In this document: piece by piece, positions 16,186 through 25,456 of the stretch
How positions within the stretch are numbered: position 1 is the stretch's first letter
Layout of the letters: every line of letters starts with the position of its first letter
Assembly: GCA_020632885.1 (NCBI GenBank)
Contig: JACKEQ010000011.1
Location: 62,001-126,000, forward strand
Direction: 5' to 3'
DNA: 64,000 nt
DNA from: Alphaproteobacteria bacterium
Lineage (GTDB): Bacteria; Myxococcota_A; UBA796; GCA-2862545
The notes under the pieces: generated by a model
What the model was told of the DNA's origin: nothing
The model's database searches: none
What the model saw: only the letters and a program-made list of their open reading frames with translations
Program-made: the position numbers and the translations under genes

Positions 16186-19100
16186 TCAACGGGCCTGGAG
16201 GACGACCTCGACGGTCTTCTCCTCGGAGCCGCGACGGTAGCGCACGGAGACCCGATCCCCGGGCGACTTCTGCTTGAGCAGCTCGGAGAAGGTCCGGAGG
16301 TCGGGCAGGGAGGCCCCGTCGATCGCGAGGAGGACGTCGCCGGCCGCGATTCCGGCAGCCAGCGCGGCGCTCTCGGGCATCACGTCCGCGACCATCACCC
16401 CCGGGCCGGGGAAGGTGAACTCCGGCATCGTGCCGAGGCTCGCGCGGCGCGCGCCGGTGCTCGCCGGCGCAGAGCTGTCGCCCAGCGTGACGGTGAGGGG
16501 GTCGGTGCGCTCGGCGAGATAGGCGACCGCCTCGAGGGCGGCGTCCGCCACCGTGACCAGCCCGTCCCCGTCGAGCTTGTCGGCGGTGTCGCCGGGCGCA
16601 TGGTAGTCGCTGTGGGCTCCGGTCGTGAGCTGGACGGCGGGGGTGCCGACCGCCTTGCAGGCCGCGTGATCGCTGCCGTCGAGGCCGGGCTGGGCGAACG
16701 CGAAGGTGGCGCCCGTGGTGTAGCCGACCCCCATGAACACGAAGCGCAGCTCCCGGGCCGTCTCGGCGCCGGCGACGGTGATCTTCCCGGAGTCCGCGAG
16801 ACGTCCGACCGTGTCGAGGGCGACGCAGGTGAACGGCGCGTCCACCGTCGACAGCCAGTGCTTCGCGCCCAGCAGACCGCTCTCCTCGCCCGTGGTGAAG
16901 ACGAAGGTGACGGGACGCGGGCGGGGCGGCTCGGCCGCGAGCTGCTCGAGCAGAGCGAGGGCCACGGCCACGCCGGACGCGTTGTCGTCGGCGCCCGGGT
17001 GCAGCGCGCCTTCGTTGCCCTTCCGTACGTCGGGCCCGCCGGTACCGAGGTGATCGAGGTGCGCCATCACCACGACGGGTGCCAGGGGCCGCCCGCTTCC
17101 GGGGAGCGTCGCGACCACGTTCGTGAGCTCGACCTCCTTCGTCCCCACGGTGGCCTTCCAGGTCTGGCGCTCGACCGGGACCCCCATGGCCTCGACCTTC
17201 GCGACGACGTGATCGGTGGCCTCCGCGAGCCCGGGCGAGCCGAGCCCACGGCCGCCACGCGCGGGATCCGCGATCCAGGTGGCCTCGGCCAGCAGGGGCT
17301 CCGCGTGGAATCGAGGGGGCATCTCGGCCAGCGCGGGGCGCGGGGGACCCGCCTTCGCCGGCACGGGCTTCGCCGTGTCCTTCTGGAACGACAGCGGCGA
17401 GCCGACGGCCTCCCAGGTGGCCTTCGCCGTGTTGTCCGGGGCCTCGCCGCTGAAGGCGAGCAGGCTGTACTTCGTGTAGTGCGGGAGCTTGCGGGCGAGC
17501 CCGGCGATGGACGGGACGTTGCCCGCCGTGACCCAGCCGTTCGCGCGGTCGGGGTCCGTCGCGCGGGCCACGAGCACGATGGCGCTGTCGCGACCGAACG
17601 TCTCGCCCTCCCACGTCAGGCCCTTCGGACCGAACGCCGCACCGTGGTCCGCGACCCGCCCGGCCACGGCGGGCCCGTGGCGGTTGGACCACCCGAGGAC
17701 CCAGGCGCCGTCGGGAGGTGCGTCCACCTCGCTGTCGAGCAGGAAGCGCGGCTCGGACGGACGGGCCCACCCGGCCGCGAGCGCCTTCCAGGCGTCGACC
17801 TCCTCCGGGTTCGCGCCGGCCGGCAGCACGAACACCTTCTCGTCCTCGCCGAACAGCGACGTCAGGGCCGGGGGGACCTCCATGGGGTCGAGCACGCGCA
17901 TGACGTCGAAGTCGGGGTCCACGTCGAGCCGCAGAGGCTCCCCGAGGTCTGCGGGCACCGTGAGGGTCACGGGCGTGCGACCCTGGGGCAGCAGCTCCAC
18001 GTCGGCCTCGAGCGCGTGCCGACCCGAGGCCGTCGTGACGCGGATCGGGATGGCGGCGGGCTCGTAGGGCTCGGCCTGCACGAGGGTGGCGTGCACGGTC
18101 TGGCCGTCGAAGCGGACGTCCTCCACGGCGAGCTCGATGGCCCCGGTCTGCGTGGTCCAGGCACGGAAGAACGGCGCGAGGTCCTGGCCCGACGCCTTCG
18201 AGAGGAACGGCTCGATGTCCGCGAAGCCCGCGGGACGGAACCGGTACGCGGCGTGGAAGTCGCGCAGGCCGGCCAGGAAGGCCTCGTCGCCCACCCGTCG
18301 CCGGACCATGTGCCAGAACATGAGGCTCTTGCCGTACCCGACCGCTTCGGTCGCGGCGGACGTGCGCCCCAGGAACTCCACCAGCGGGAAGTCGTTCCCG
18401 GCCGCCAGATCCGTGAACTTCTTCAGCGTGCTGCGCCGGTAGAGGCGGTCCTGGCCACGATGGGTGGCGAACAGGTGGTCGGCCATGTAGGCCGTGAGCC
18501 CCTCGGACCAGTTGCCGCCCGCGGGGTCGATGGTGGCGGAGTTGCCCCACCAGGAGTGGAGGATCTCGTGGGGGTAGCTGCTCGTGAGCACCCACGGGAA
18601 GCGGATGACCTCGGGCCCGAGCAGCGTGAAGCCGGGCATCCCGTAGCCGGTCTCCCAGAAGTTCTCGACCAGGGCGAACCGTTCGAAGGGGTAGGGCGTG
18701 AGCATGCCCTCGTAGAGCGTGAGGTAGCGGGCTGTGGCCGCCTGGTAGCGGAAGGTCAGGCCGGGGTCCGCCTCGCGCAGGTAGACGTCGATGCCGACGC
18801 TGTGGTCGCCGATGGGCGCCTCGGTGGAGGTGCGCTGGAACGCGGCGGCCACGAGGTACACCTCGTCCATGGGCTCGCTGCTCGCCCAGCCGGTGGAGCT
18901 GGGGTTGCCGGAGGACACCGCACTCCAGCCTTCGGGCAGGGTGGTGGTGAGCGAGAACGTGATGGGCTCGTCGGTGTCGGGGATCCAGTAGCTCGAGCGC
19001 GCCAGGAACACGCCGTCCGCCTGGATGGTGCCGGGGGTCTCGGAGAACGACCGCTGGTACTCCTCGCCCTGGGTGGCGAGGGGGTGCACGATGGGCCCGC

Positions 19101-19422
19101 CGTACGCGATCTCCACGGGGTAGCGGGGCTTCTTCTTCTTCGTGACGAGCCGGTAGCGCTCGAGGGGCACGGGGCCCTCGGTGTTCCGGGCGGTCTGGCG
19201 CTCCTCGGACGCGACGCCCTCGACGGCGTCGATGCGCTCGAGCTTCCATCCCTTCGTGCGCACCTCCGGCTGCAGGCCGGCGTGGAGCAGGAAGGTGGCT
19301 CCCGGTGCCAGACCCTCGATGCGGTCGACCACCCGGAGGGTCCCGGCGGCGGGCTGGACCTCCGCGGTGAGCGTGTGGTGCGGGGCGGCGAGGGCGCCCG
19401 AGAGGGCCAGGCTGACGATCAC
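16186..19422 (-). CDS. Large exported peptidase: M1-like, M28 and PDZ modules in one chain
   Basis: 1078 residues from GTG 19422 after GGAGGAGATCC; a short signal peptide ends near ALAAP. Residues about 15-430 form an M1-type (gluzincin) region with H285-E-I-L-H289, then E307 in NWSEG, the two His and Glu zinc ligands (17 residues separate H289 from E307). Residues about 760-980 are an M28 aminopeptidase domain: AHLDH (His788), GADDNASG, TGEESG, LDTVG and SDYHAPGD supply the expected ligands for two zinc ions. The last 80 residues are a PDZ domain (VLLAIDGASLPDLRTF). Two separate zinc peptidase folds in one exported chain is unusual. It probably degrades peptides in the envelope or outside the cell. 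Confidence 0.88.
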   Translation of the reverse strand: MIVSLALSGALAAPHHTLTAEVQPAAGTLRVVDRIEGLAPGATFLLHAGLQPEVRTKGWKLERIDAVEGVASEERQTARNTEGPVPLERYRLVTKKKKPRYPVEIAYGGPIVHPLATQGEEYQRSFSETPGTIQADGVFLARSSYWIPDTDEPITFSLTTTLPEGWSAVSSGNPSSTGWASSEPMDEVYLVAAAFQRTSTEAPIGDHSVGIDVYLREADPGLTFRYQAATARYLTLYEGMLTPYPFERFALVENFWETGYGMPGFTLLGPEVIRFPWVLTSSYPHEILHSWWGNSATIDPAGGNWSEGLTAYMADHLFATHRGQDRLYRRSTLKKFTDLAAGNDFPLVEFLGRTSAATEAVGYGKSLMFWHMVRRRVGDEAFLAGLRDFHAAYRFRPAGFADIEPFLSKASGQDLAPFFRAWTTQTGAIELAVEDVRFDGQTVHATLVQAEPYEPAAIPIRVTTASGRHALEADVELLPQGRTPVTLTVPADLGEPLRLDVDPDFDVMRVLDPMEVPPALTSLFGEDEKVFVLPAGANPEEVDAWKALAAGWARPSEPRFLLDSEVDAPPDGAWVLGWSNRHGPAVAGRVADHGAAFGPKGLTWEGETFGRDSAIVLVARATDPDRANGWVTAGNVPSIAGLARKLPHYTKYSLLAFSGEAPDNTAKATWEAVGSPLSFQKDTAKPVPAKAGPPRPALAEMPPRFHAEPLLAEATWIADPARGGRGLGSPGLAEATDHVVAKVEAMGVPVERQTWKATVGTKEVELTNVVATLPGSGRPLAPVVVMAHLDHLGTGGPDVRKGNEGALHPGADDNASGVAVALALLEQLAAEPPRPRPVTFVFTTGEESGLLGAKHWLSTVDAPFTCVALDTVGRLADSGKITVAGAETARELRFVFMGVGYTTGATFAFAQPGLDGSDHAACKAVGTPAVQLTTGAHSDYHAPGDTADKLDGDGLVTVADAALEAVAYLAERTDPLTVTLGDSSAPASTGARRASLGTMPEFTFPGPGVMVADVMPESAALAAGIAAGDVLLAIDGASLPDLRTFSELLKQKSPGDRVSVRYRRGSEEKTVEVVLQAR

Positions 19423-19440
19423 GGATCTCCTCCAGGCGGC

Positions 19441-19463
19441 AGTCTATTGAAAATCGCTTTCAA
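19441..19463 (-). promoter_or_regulatory. Candidate operator TTGAAA-N5-TTTCAA abutting a -10 hexamer
   Basis: On the plus strand 19447-19463 is TTGAAAATCGCTTTCAA, with perfect 6-bp inverted arms. Immediately adjacent, 19441-19446 read on the minus strand is TAGACT, a likely -10 element 18 bases before the GTG of the M1/M28 peptidase. A repressor bound here would fill the -35/-10 spacer. The arms resemble half of a Fur 7-1-7 site (10 of 14 positions), so iron or zinc control is possible but not shown. Confidence 0.4.
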
Positions 19464-19510
19464 GTGCGAGCCCCGAGGGGATATCCTCTCCTCAGGATCC
19501 GGAGAGTCGC

Positions 19511-20860
19511 ATGTTCCTCGTCGCCACTGCCGCCCTCGCGGGCCCCTGGGTCCTCGACCCCAAGGCCCCACCGCGTCGGATGGGCCCGCTGCCCCTGCTC
19601 GGGGAGGGTGCCGTCCGCCTCGAGATCGCGGGGAAGCCCGTGGACGCGCTCGGTGCGGCCGTGGTGGTGCTCGACCCCGATGCGCCCGTGCCGGACGGGC
19701 TTCGCGAGCACGGCCGGCCCCTGGGGCGCAGCGAGCTCTCGTGGGTGGTCCCCGCACAGCCGGGCGAGGACGCGCTCGACGTCGCCCTGCGCTGGCAGCA
19801 GCATCCCGCGGTGCGCGCGGCCAACCCGGACTTCCTGCGGCGTCCGGCGAAGATGGCCTTCGACGACCCCGAGATCGGTGCGCAGTGGTACCACGAGCTC
19901 GTCGACTTCGACCTCATGGCGGAGGTCACGCTGGGCGACCCCGACATCCACGTGGCCGTGCTGGACGGGCCGATCGACCACCTGCACCCGGACCTCGCCG
20001 CGGGCGTCATCAGCCCCCGCGACGTGGTCGACGACGACGACGACCCCCGCCCGGCGCCCGGTGACGGCTGCCCGGCGGGCGACACCACGAGCTGGTGCGA
20101 GCACCACGGCACCTCGTCGGCCGGCATCATCACGGCCCGGTCCAACAACGGCGTCGACATCGTGGGGTTCTGCAGCGAGTGCTCGCTCATCCCCATCCGG
20201 CTGCTCGGCGTGGGCAGCGGGCTGTCGGCGGACGTGGCGGCCTTCGAGCACGCCATCGACAACGATGCGGCCGTCATCAACAACTCGTGGGGCTTCACCT
20301 CGCCCACCCAGGTGCCCTCCGCGCTCGCGGCCGTCATCGAGCGGGCCTCCACCGAGAGCCGCGGCGGGCTCGGCGCCCTCGTGGTGTTCGCTGCGGGCAA
20401 CGACGACCGCGACCTCGAGAGCTACGAGCTCACCGGGCTGCCCAGCGTGCTCACCGTGAGCGCCACGGACCGCTACGGCTTCGGCACCGCGTACACCAAC
20501 CGCGGCGACGATGTCGACATCGCGGCCCCGTCGGCGACGGTGTCGCTGGCCGCGGGTGGCGGGCTCAACACGACGTTCGGCGGCACGTCGGCCGCTGCGC
20601 CGGTGGCGAGCGGTGTGGCGGCCTGGGCGCTCTCGGTGGACCCGTCGCTGTCGTCCTCCGAGCTCCACGAGCTGATGATCGACACCGCCCGCCCGGCGAC
20701 GGACGACGGCAGCCACGACCCCGTCTTCGGGTTCGGCTACCTCGACGGCAAGGCGCTGCACGACCGCCTCCTCGGGATCGAGGAGGAGGAGGAGACCCAG
20801 AAGGGCTGCAGCACCGCGCCCGCGAGCTGGTCGCTCGGGAGCCTCCTGGCCCGACGCTAG
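19511..20860 (+). CDS. Subtilisin-like serine protease (S8) with a short GC-tail
   Basis: 449 residues, ATG 19511. A short leader ends near LAGP. A propeptide-like region (about 20-120) precedes the S8 domain. The catalytic triad is D152 (VAVLDGPID), H199 (HHGTSSAGI) and S360 (GGTSAAAP), with the oxyanion Asn probably in AAGND. The C-terminus EEEEETQKGCSTAPASW, then SLGSLLARR, looks like a shortened relative of the MYXO-CTERM sorting tail: Gly-Cys, a brief apolar stretch, then Arg-Arg. It is probably exported and perhaps anchored. Its stop overlaps the metalloprotease stop by 4 bases at the palindrome CTAG. TATCCT at 19482-19487 may be its -10 element. Confidence 0.92.
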   Translation: MFLVATAALAGPWVLDPKAPPRRMGPLPLLGEGAVRLEIAGKPVDALGAAVVVLDPDAPVPDGLREHGRPLGRSELSWVVPAQPGEDALDVALRWQQHPAVRAANPDFLRRPAKMAFDDPEIGAQWYHELVDFDLMAEVTLGDPDIHVAVLDGPIDHLHPDLAAGVISPRDVVDDDDDPRPAPGDGCPAGDTTSWCEHHGTSSAGIITARSNNGVDIVGFCSECSLIPIRLLGVGSGLSADVAAFEHAIDNDAAVINNSWGFTSPTQVPSALAAVIERASTESRGGLGALVVFAAGNDDRDLESYELTGLPSVLTVSATDRYGFGTAYTNRGDDVDIAAPSATVSLAAGGGLNTTFGGTSAAAPVASGVAAWALSVDPSLSSSELHELMIDTARPATDDGSHDPVFGFGYLDGKALHDRLLGIEEEEETQKGCSTAPASWSLGSLLARR

Positions 20861-22203
20861 CGCCGCCGGCTCACCAGGCCGAGAAGCCCGATCGGCACGG
20901 CCCAACCGAGGCCCGAGGGCGACGTCCGGCAGCCGCAGCCCCCACCGTCTTCGTCCGTGGGCTCCGGCTCCTCCGCGCACCCCGCGACGTCCGCGGAGGC
21001 CCCGAGGCACAGCCGGACGTTGATGGACTGGTCCACCCGCGTGGGCACGGTGCCGAGCAGGAAGTACGTGCCGGCCGGCAGGTCACCGAGCTCCTGGGTC
21101 CCCGCGTCGAGGGTCCCGGTCCACACGGACGGCTGGATGTCCTCGGTGCCATCGGCCGGGAAGAGGTCCAGGTGCACGGCCGACCCGTCGTCCTCGGCCC
21201 ACAGCGCCATCGGCCCGCCCTCGTGCGCCAGGCGCAGGTAGATCGTGCCGTAGGCGAAGTAGCGGGGGTCGACGTCGAGGAAGGCGCCGCGCTCCTCCGG
21301 CTGGGGCGCCCCGAGGCGCTCGGCGTACGGGTAGGACTCCACGCCGCCCGCCCGGTTGCCGACGGCGAGGTTCCAGCGCGCGAAGTCCACCCAGGCGGCC
21401 TCGAGGGTGTCGCTGCGCGCCTGGAGGGCCGCGTCGATGGTCGCCATGAGGTCCGCGTCGGGGTCCGCCAGCACGTCGATGGACCCGAGCTCCAGGATCT
21501 CCGTCATGAGCGTGGCGTCGTGGCGGAGCGTCAGGAAGTCGAAGAACAGGCAGGCGCCGTATGCGAAGGACGGCACGGGACCTGCCGGCGGCCGGTCGAT
21601 CGGGCGGGAGACGTCGTCGAGGTAGGCGCCGGCGAAGCCCATGAAGTCGAAGCTGTCGTCGATGTACTGCCGCTCGGCCCACGTGGCCGTGCCCTCCGAG
21701 AACCACACCGGCCAGTCTGGCGAGTACGCGGCCTGGATGCCGTGGAAGAGCTCGTGGGGCACGACGGTGTCGAGGCCGTCGTCGGGGTCCGCCCAGTTCG
21801 AGAACCGGTGGTCGACCAGGAGGTGGCCCGTGCACCGCTCGTCGTCGCACACGTCCGAGCGCCAGGAGCCGTCGGCACCCTGGATGAACTCCGGCATGTA
21901 CACGTCGATGGCGGCGGACCCGCCGTGCTCGACGCCGAAGTCCGCCTCGGGCACGAGGGGCTCGAGCCCGAGCAGCCCGTAGAGGATCAGGCTCTCCTCC
22001 GCCACCACGAGCGCGTGCATGGGGAAGTCGGGCTCGCCGTCGGCGTCGTCGTCCTGGATCCACGTCGCCGACGGACCCTCGACCGAGAAGTGCACGCGCA
22101 CGGCACCCGTCTCGCTGTCGAGGGTCTCGATCAGGTCGTCGGTCTCGAACCCGATGGTGCTGTAGGGGCGCGCGGAGGCGACGAGGGCGAGCGTGACGAG
22201 CAT
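20857..22203 (-). CDS. Zinc metalloprotease with canonical MYXO-CTERM anchor
   Basis: 448 residues from ATG 22203. A short signal peptide is followed by a catalytic region with H150-E-L-F-H154 and E170 in WFSEGTATWAE, a gluzincin-like arrangement of the kind seen in the MXAN_6640-type family of putative metalloproteases. Residues about 350-410 look like a jelly-roll domain (DLPAGTYFLLGTVP). The tail GGGCGCRTSPSGLGW...SRRR is a textbook MYXO-CTERM sorting signal, in which the Cys is probably lipidated or processed at the cell surface. Its start overlaps the stop of the HmuY-type gene (TGATG), so it is the fourth gene of the Fur-controlled operon and may release haem from host proteins. That role is inferred from context. 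Confidence 0.9.
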   Translation of the reverse strand: MLVTLALVASARPYSTIGFETDDLIETLDSETGAVRVHFSVEGPSATWIQDDDADGEPDFPMHALVVAEESLILYGLLGLEPLVPEADFGVEHGGSAAIDVYMPEFIQGADGSWRSDVCDDERCTGHLLVDHRFSNWADPDDGLDTVVPHELFHGIQAAYSPDWPVWFSEGTATWAERQYIDDSFDFMGFAGAYLDDVSRPIDRPPAGPVPSFAYGACLFFDFLTLRHDATLMTEILELGSIDVLADPDADLMATIDAALQARSDTLEAAWVDFARWNLAVGNRAGGVESYPYAERLGAPQPEERGAFLDVDPRYFAYGTIYLRLAHEGGPMALWAEDDGSAVHLDLFPADGTEDIQPSVWTGTLDAGTQELGDLPAGTYFLLGTVPTRVDQSINVRLCLGASADVAGCAEEPEPTDEDGGGCGCRTSPSGLGWAVPIGLLGLVSRRR

Positions 22204-22931
22204 CAGTCCACGAAGCTCCAGCGGAGGGTGTACTCACCGCCATCGTTGCCAGGAGCGCCCTGGCTGTTGCACTGCTCCTGGCCCGAGCCGTAGTACTGGT
22301 CGACGATGAGCTTGAGCTGTCGGCCGGAGTCGAGCCTCACGATGAACGGGACGTCCGTGGTGGCCACGCAGCCGGGGTAGCTCCACCAGGGGGCCAGGGC
22401 GACCTGTGGGCTGCCCGGCAGGCCGCTCGAGTCGTTGATCATGTCGCAGGACTCCGTGTAGTAGTCGTCCGCGAAGAACGTGGCGCCCTCGGCATCGGCA
22501 GCCGAGAGGGCCGTGTAGTCGCCGTTGGCGATGGCCGCGGCCTGCACGCACGACGGGCCGCTGGCGCCGCTGTTGAGACGCAGGATGAACCGCCGGGCCG
22601 CGAGGTGCCACTCCATGGAGTCGAGGGCGTCCTCGTCGGTGATGTCGACGCGGGCGAGGCCCTCGTCGGTGAACTTCACGTAGACCCACGGGTTGTTGGC
22701 GGAGTTGCCGAACCCTCCGGCGGTCGCGTCGACGGTGCTCACCCATCCATCACCGTCGGGCGTGTTGGTCACCCGACCGTTGCTGACGGCGTCCTGGAGG
22801 GAGAGGTCGATGAGGAGGTCGTCGAAGCAGGAGACCGCGGTGGGCTCGGTGCAGACGGGCTCGTACACCGCCTCCTTCTTGCAGGCGGAGAAGGCGAGGG
22901 GGAGCAACAGGGACAGCGAGAGGGTGCGCAT
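22203..22931 (-). CDS. HmuY-family haem-binding lipoprotein, copy 2
   Basis: 242 residues, ATG 22931 after GAGGTCTCC. The lipoprotein signal ends LAFSACKK (Cys17). The family signature is clear: DSMEWHLAARRFILRLNSG, followed by a C-terminal strand block LKLIVDQYYG. HmuY proteins are secreted or surface-tethered haem carriers that pass haem to TonB-dependent receptors; the His/Met ligands differ between lineages and were not assigned. It sits between another HmuY-type gene (25 bases upstream) and the metalloprotease (one-base overlap). Confidence 0.85.
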   Translation of the reverse strand: MRTLSLSLLLPLAFSACKKEAVYEPVCTEPTAVSCFDDLLIDLSLQDAVSNGRVTNTPDGDGWVSTVDATAGGFGNSANNPWVYVKFTDEGLARVDITDEDALDSMEWHLAARRFILRLNSGASGPSCVQAAAIANGDYTALSAADAEGATFFADDYYTESCDMINDSSGLPGSPQVALAPWWSYPGCVATTDVPFIVRLDSGRQLKLIVDQYYGSGQEQCNSQGAPGNDGGEYTLRWSFVD

Positions 22932-22956
22932 GGAGACCTCGAGGGTGTGCGGAGCG

Positions 22957-23529
22957 TCAGTCGAGACGCTTCCAGCGGAAGGTGATCATGCCGGGAGATC
23001 CGGCGTCGTCGTAGTATTCGAGCATCTGGAGGGCGAAGTGGCGGCCCTCCGTGGAGCGGACGGCGAAGGCCGCCGGGTGGGCGGAGACCACGTGCGTGTC
23101 GCCGTCGTAGTCGAACCACGGGCGGAACACGTAGTCGGGGAGGGCGTTCTCGTCGGGACCATCGGGTTCGTCGGTGGCCCAGCCCTCCTCGGGGATGGCG
23201 GTGACGTCGGAGAGCTCGAGACCCTCCATGAACACGGCCTCCACCCCGCCGGGACCCGTGACCCCGCCGTTCACGGCGATCTCGAAGCGCTGGAAGGCGA
23301 GGTCCCACACATCGTCGCCGTAGTCCGCCTCCACCGCGTCCGCGTCGAGGTCGACGGCCGTCCAGGCCGTGGCGTCCGTCGCGTCGACCGTCGTCGACAT
23401 CACGCCGTCGCCCTCCCCCGACGTCACCACCTTCCCGAGGGTGCTCCCGTCACCGTCGTCCCAGACGTGCGTCTCGGAGAGGCTCGGGGCACACCCGAGG
23501 GCGAGGAGCACGGGCAGCACGCGCGTCAT
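22957..23529 (-). CDS. HmuY-family haem-binding lipoprotein, copy 1
   Basis: 190 residues from ATG 23529, overlapping the TonB-receptor stop by one base (TGATG). The signal VLLALGCAPS gives a lipidated Cys near position 12. VWDLAFQRFEIAVNGGVTGPG and FALQMLEYYDDAG match the conserved HmuY blocks also seen in the next gene. It is shorter than copy 2 and clearly divergent. The position directly after the receptor makes it the most likely direct haem donor to it. Confidence 0.85.
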   Translation of the reverse strand: MTRVLPVLLALGCAPSLSETHVWDDGDGSTLGKVVTSGEGDGVMSTTVDATDATAWTAVDLDADAVEADYGDDVWDLAFQRFEIAVNGGVTGPGGVEAVFMEGLELSDVTAIPEEGWATDEPDGPDENALPDYVFRPWFDYDGDTHVVSAHPAAFAVRSTEGRHFALQMLEYYDDAGSPGMITFRWKRLD

Positions 23530-25442
23530 CACGAGCCTCCATCGGTGTCGGCGCGGCCGCGCAGGTTCAGGCCGGCGTAGACGAAGCGGGGGATGGTGGG
23601 GGCGAGGGTCTGCTGGCCGACGCCGAAGATGTTGTCGATGCCCGCGAAGAGCTCCATGGCGCCAGTCTTGTAGACGGCCCGGGCGTCCAGGGTGACCCGC
23701 GACGGCGTGGGCGTGTTCTCCTCGATGCCGTCGCCGTTCGCGTCGACGTAGAAGGGCCGGGGGGAGGCGATGCCCACCTGCGTGCGCGCCGACAGGCCCC
23801 GCGCGAGCCTCGCCTTCGCGGAGCCGGTGAGACGGTGGGGCACCCGGCCCTCGAGCCTGCGCCCGCGCGCCTTGTCGCGCGCATCCGTGTAGGCGTAGCC
23901 GACCTCGAGGACGAACGGATCCGGGCGCCACCGGATCTGGGCGTCCAGGCCCTGGGTGACCGCGCGGTCGATGTTCACGTACCCGAAGAGGAGGTCCGAG
24001 CCGGCCTCCTGGTCGATGGTGCCGATGTTGATGAGGTTCGAGATGTCGTTGCGGTAGAGCTGGAAGCTCGTGTCCGCGTGGTCCTTCGCCCACGCCACGC
24101 TGGCGTTGAGGTTCGTGGACCGCTCGGGCCGGAGGTCTGGGGTGCCCGCGATCACATAGCCAGCACCGGGATTCTCGAAGTCGAGGTACAGCTCGCGGAA
24201 GTTGGGGGCGCGGAAGCCCGTGCCCACCGAGAGGCGCACGGTGGTGGCGTCCTTGACGAGCGCGGTCGCGATGCGCGGCGTGGGGGCGACCCCGAACTGC
24301 GAGTCGACGTCCACCCGGAAGCCCGGCGAGATGGTGCCGTGGAGGCGGTCCTCGCCGCCGACCCGCCAGAGGTCCTGCGCGAACACGGCACCGCGGAGGC
24401 GCGCGCCCTTGCCGTCCACGAGCCGCTGGCTGGTGATGTCCTGGTGCAGCCCGTCCACACCGACCGAGAGCGTGTGGTCGCCCACGATCTGGTCGAGCTG
24501 CAGCGACCCCTCGCCGAGCTGCTCGCGCTCGTCCGCGAAGTTGTCGCCCACGGCCGAGCCACGCTGGTCGTTGAGCTGCTGGGCCCGGTAGATCGAGCCC
24601 GACATCCGCCACGACAGCTTGGACGAGGCGCTCGGGGTCCACCAGCCCCCGACGGCGGCCCGCGCGTCCTCCACGAGGGCGAGGTTGTCGAAGGTGGCGC
24701 CGGTGAGGGCCTGGTTCACCCCGGCCATCCGGCGCTGCAGGTAGGACGCGTCGAAGGTGACCTCGACGTCCGCCGCCGGCTTCGCGGTGAGCGCGTAGGA
24801 GACGTCGCCCTGCTCGTACGCGCTCGCCGTCGTGGCCTCGTCGGAGGGGTCGAGGTCCCACGCGTCCGCCTGGTGCCACCCCGACGTGATCTGGTGCTTG
24901 AACACGGGCCCGCCGTACCCGACGTCACCGGAGAGGTCGATCCTGCCGAGGGTGCCGGCCCGCAGGTGCACCCCGCCTTCGACGGCGTCGGCCGGACGGC
25001 GCGTGATGATGTGCACCACACCGCCCATGGCGTCCGACCCGTACAGCGAGGAGCTCGGGCCCTTCACGATCTCGATGCGCTCGATGTTCTCCATCGTGAA
25101 GCGCGAGAGGTCGATGGTGCCGTCCTTCTGGCCGAGCACGCGCTGGCCGTCGACCAGGATGAGCGTGTGCTCGGGGTCCATGCCCTGCATCCGGATGGCG
25201 GTGCCGGAGACGGTGTCGTCGATCTGCAGGCCGGGCTGCTCCTCGAGGAGCTCACCGAGGCTCTCGGACCCGGTGGCCTCGATCTCCGCGCGCGTGATCA
25301 CCTCGACGGCGACGGGCGCATCGCCCAGCGCGGACGGCGAGCGCGTGGCGCTGACGACCACGACCTCCGAGATGTCGTCCTCGTCGAACGCGTCGGGATC
25401 CTGGGTGGGCTCTGCGGCAAGGGCGGACAACAGGGAGAGCAT
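23529..25442 (-). CDS. TonB-dependent outer-membrane receptor, probably for haem
   Basis: 637 residues, ATG 25442 after GAGGACCG. After a short signal peptide there is a TonB box (ISEVVVVSATR, about residues 24-34). A plug domain follows, with LGELLEEQPGLQIDD, GMDPEHTLILVDGQRV and VKGPSSSLYGSDAMGGVV-HIIT. The rest is a 22-strand-type barrel including GFRAPNFRELY, the family signature. A Fur box and the two following HmuY genes indicate haem or iron as substrate. Energy would come from TonB-ExbBD, which is not encoded in the window. Confidence 0.94.
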   Translation of the reverse strand: MLSLLSALAAEPTQDPDAFDEDDISEVVVVSATRSPSALGDAPVAVEVITRAEIEATGSESLGELLEEQPGLQIDDTVSGTAIRMQGMDPEHTLILVDGQRVLGQKDGTIDLSRFTMENIERIEIVKGPSSSLYGSDAMGGVVHIITRRPADAVEGGVHLRAGTLGRIDLSGDVGYGGPVFKHQITSGWHQADAWDLDPSDEATTASAYEQGDVSYALTAKPAADVEVTFDASYLQRRMAGVNQALTGATFDNLALVEDARAAVGGWWTPSASSKLSWRMSGSIYRAQQLNDQRGSAVGDNFADEREQLGEGSLQLDQIVGDHTLSVGVDGLHQDITSQRLVDGKGARLRGAVFAQDLWRVGGEDRLHGTISPGFRVDVDSQFGVAPTPRIATALVKDATTVRLSVGTGFRAPNFRELYLDFENPGAGYVIAGTPDLRPERSTNLNASVAWAKDHADTSFQLYRNDISNLINIGTIDQEAGSDLLFGYVNIDRAVTQGLDAQIRWRPDPFVLEVGYAYTDARDKARGRRLEGRVPHRLTGSAKARLARGLSARTQVGIASPRPFYVDANGDGIEENTPTPSRVTLDARAVYKTGAMELFAGIDNIFGVGQQTLAPTIPRFVYAGLNLRGRADTDGGS

Positions 25443-25456
25443 CGGTCCTCACCGCC

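Noticed and set aside
16142..19249. 1035-codon frame overlapping the M1/M28 peptidase
   Set aside because: Same strand, other frame; Arg/His-rich translation without motifs.
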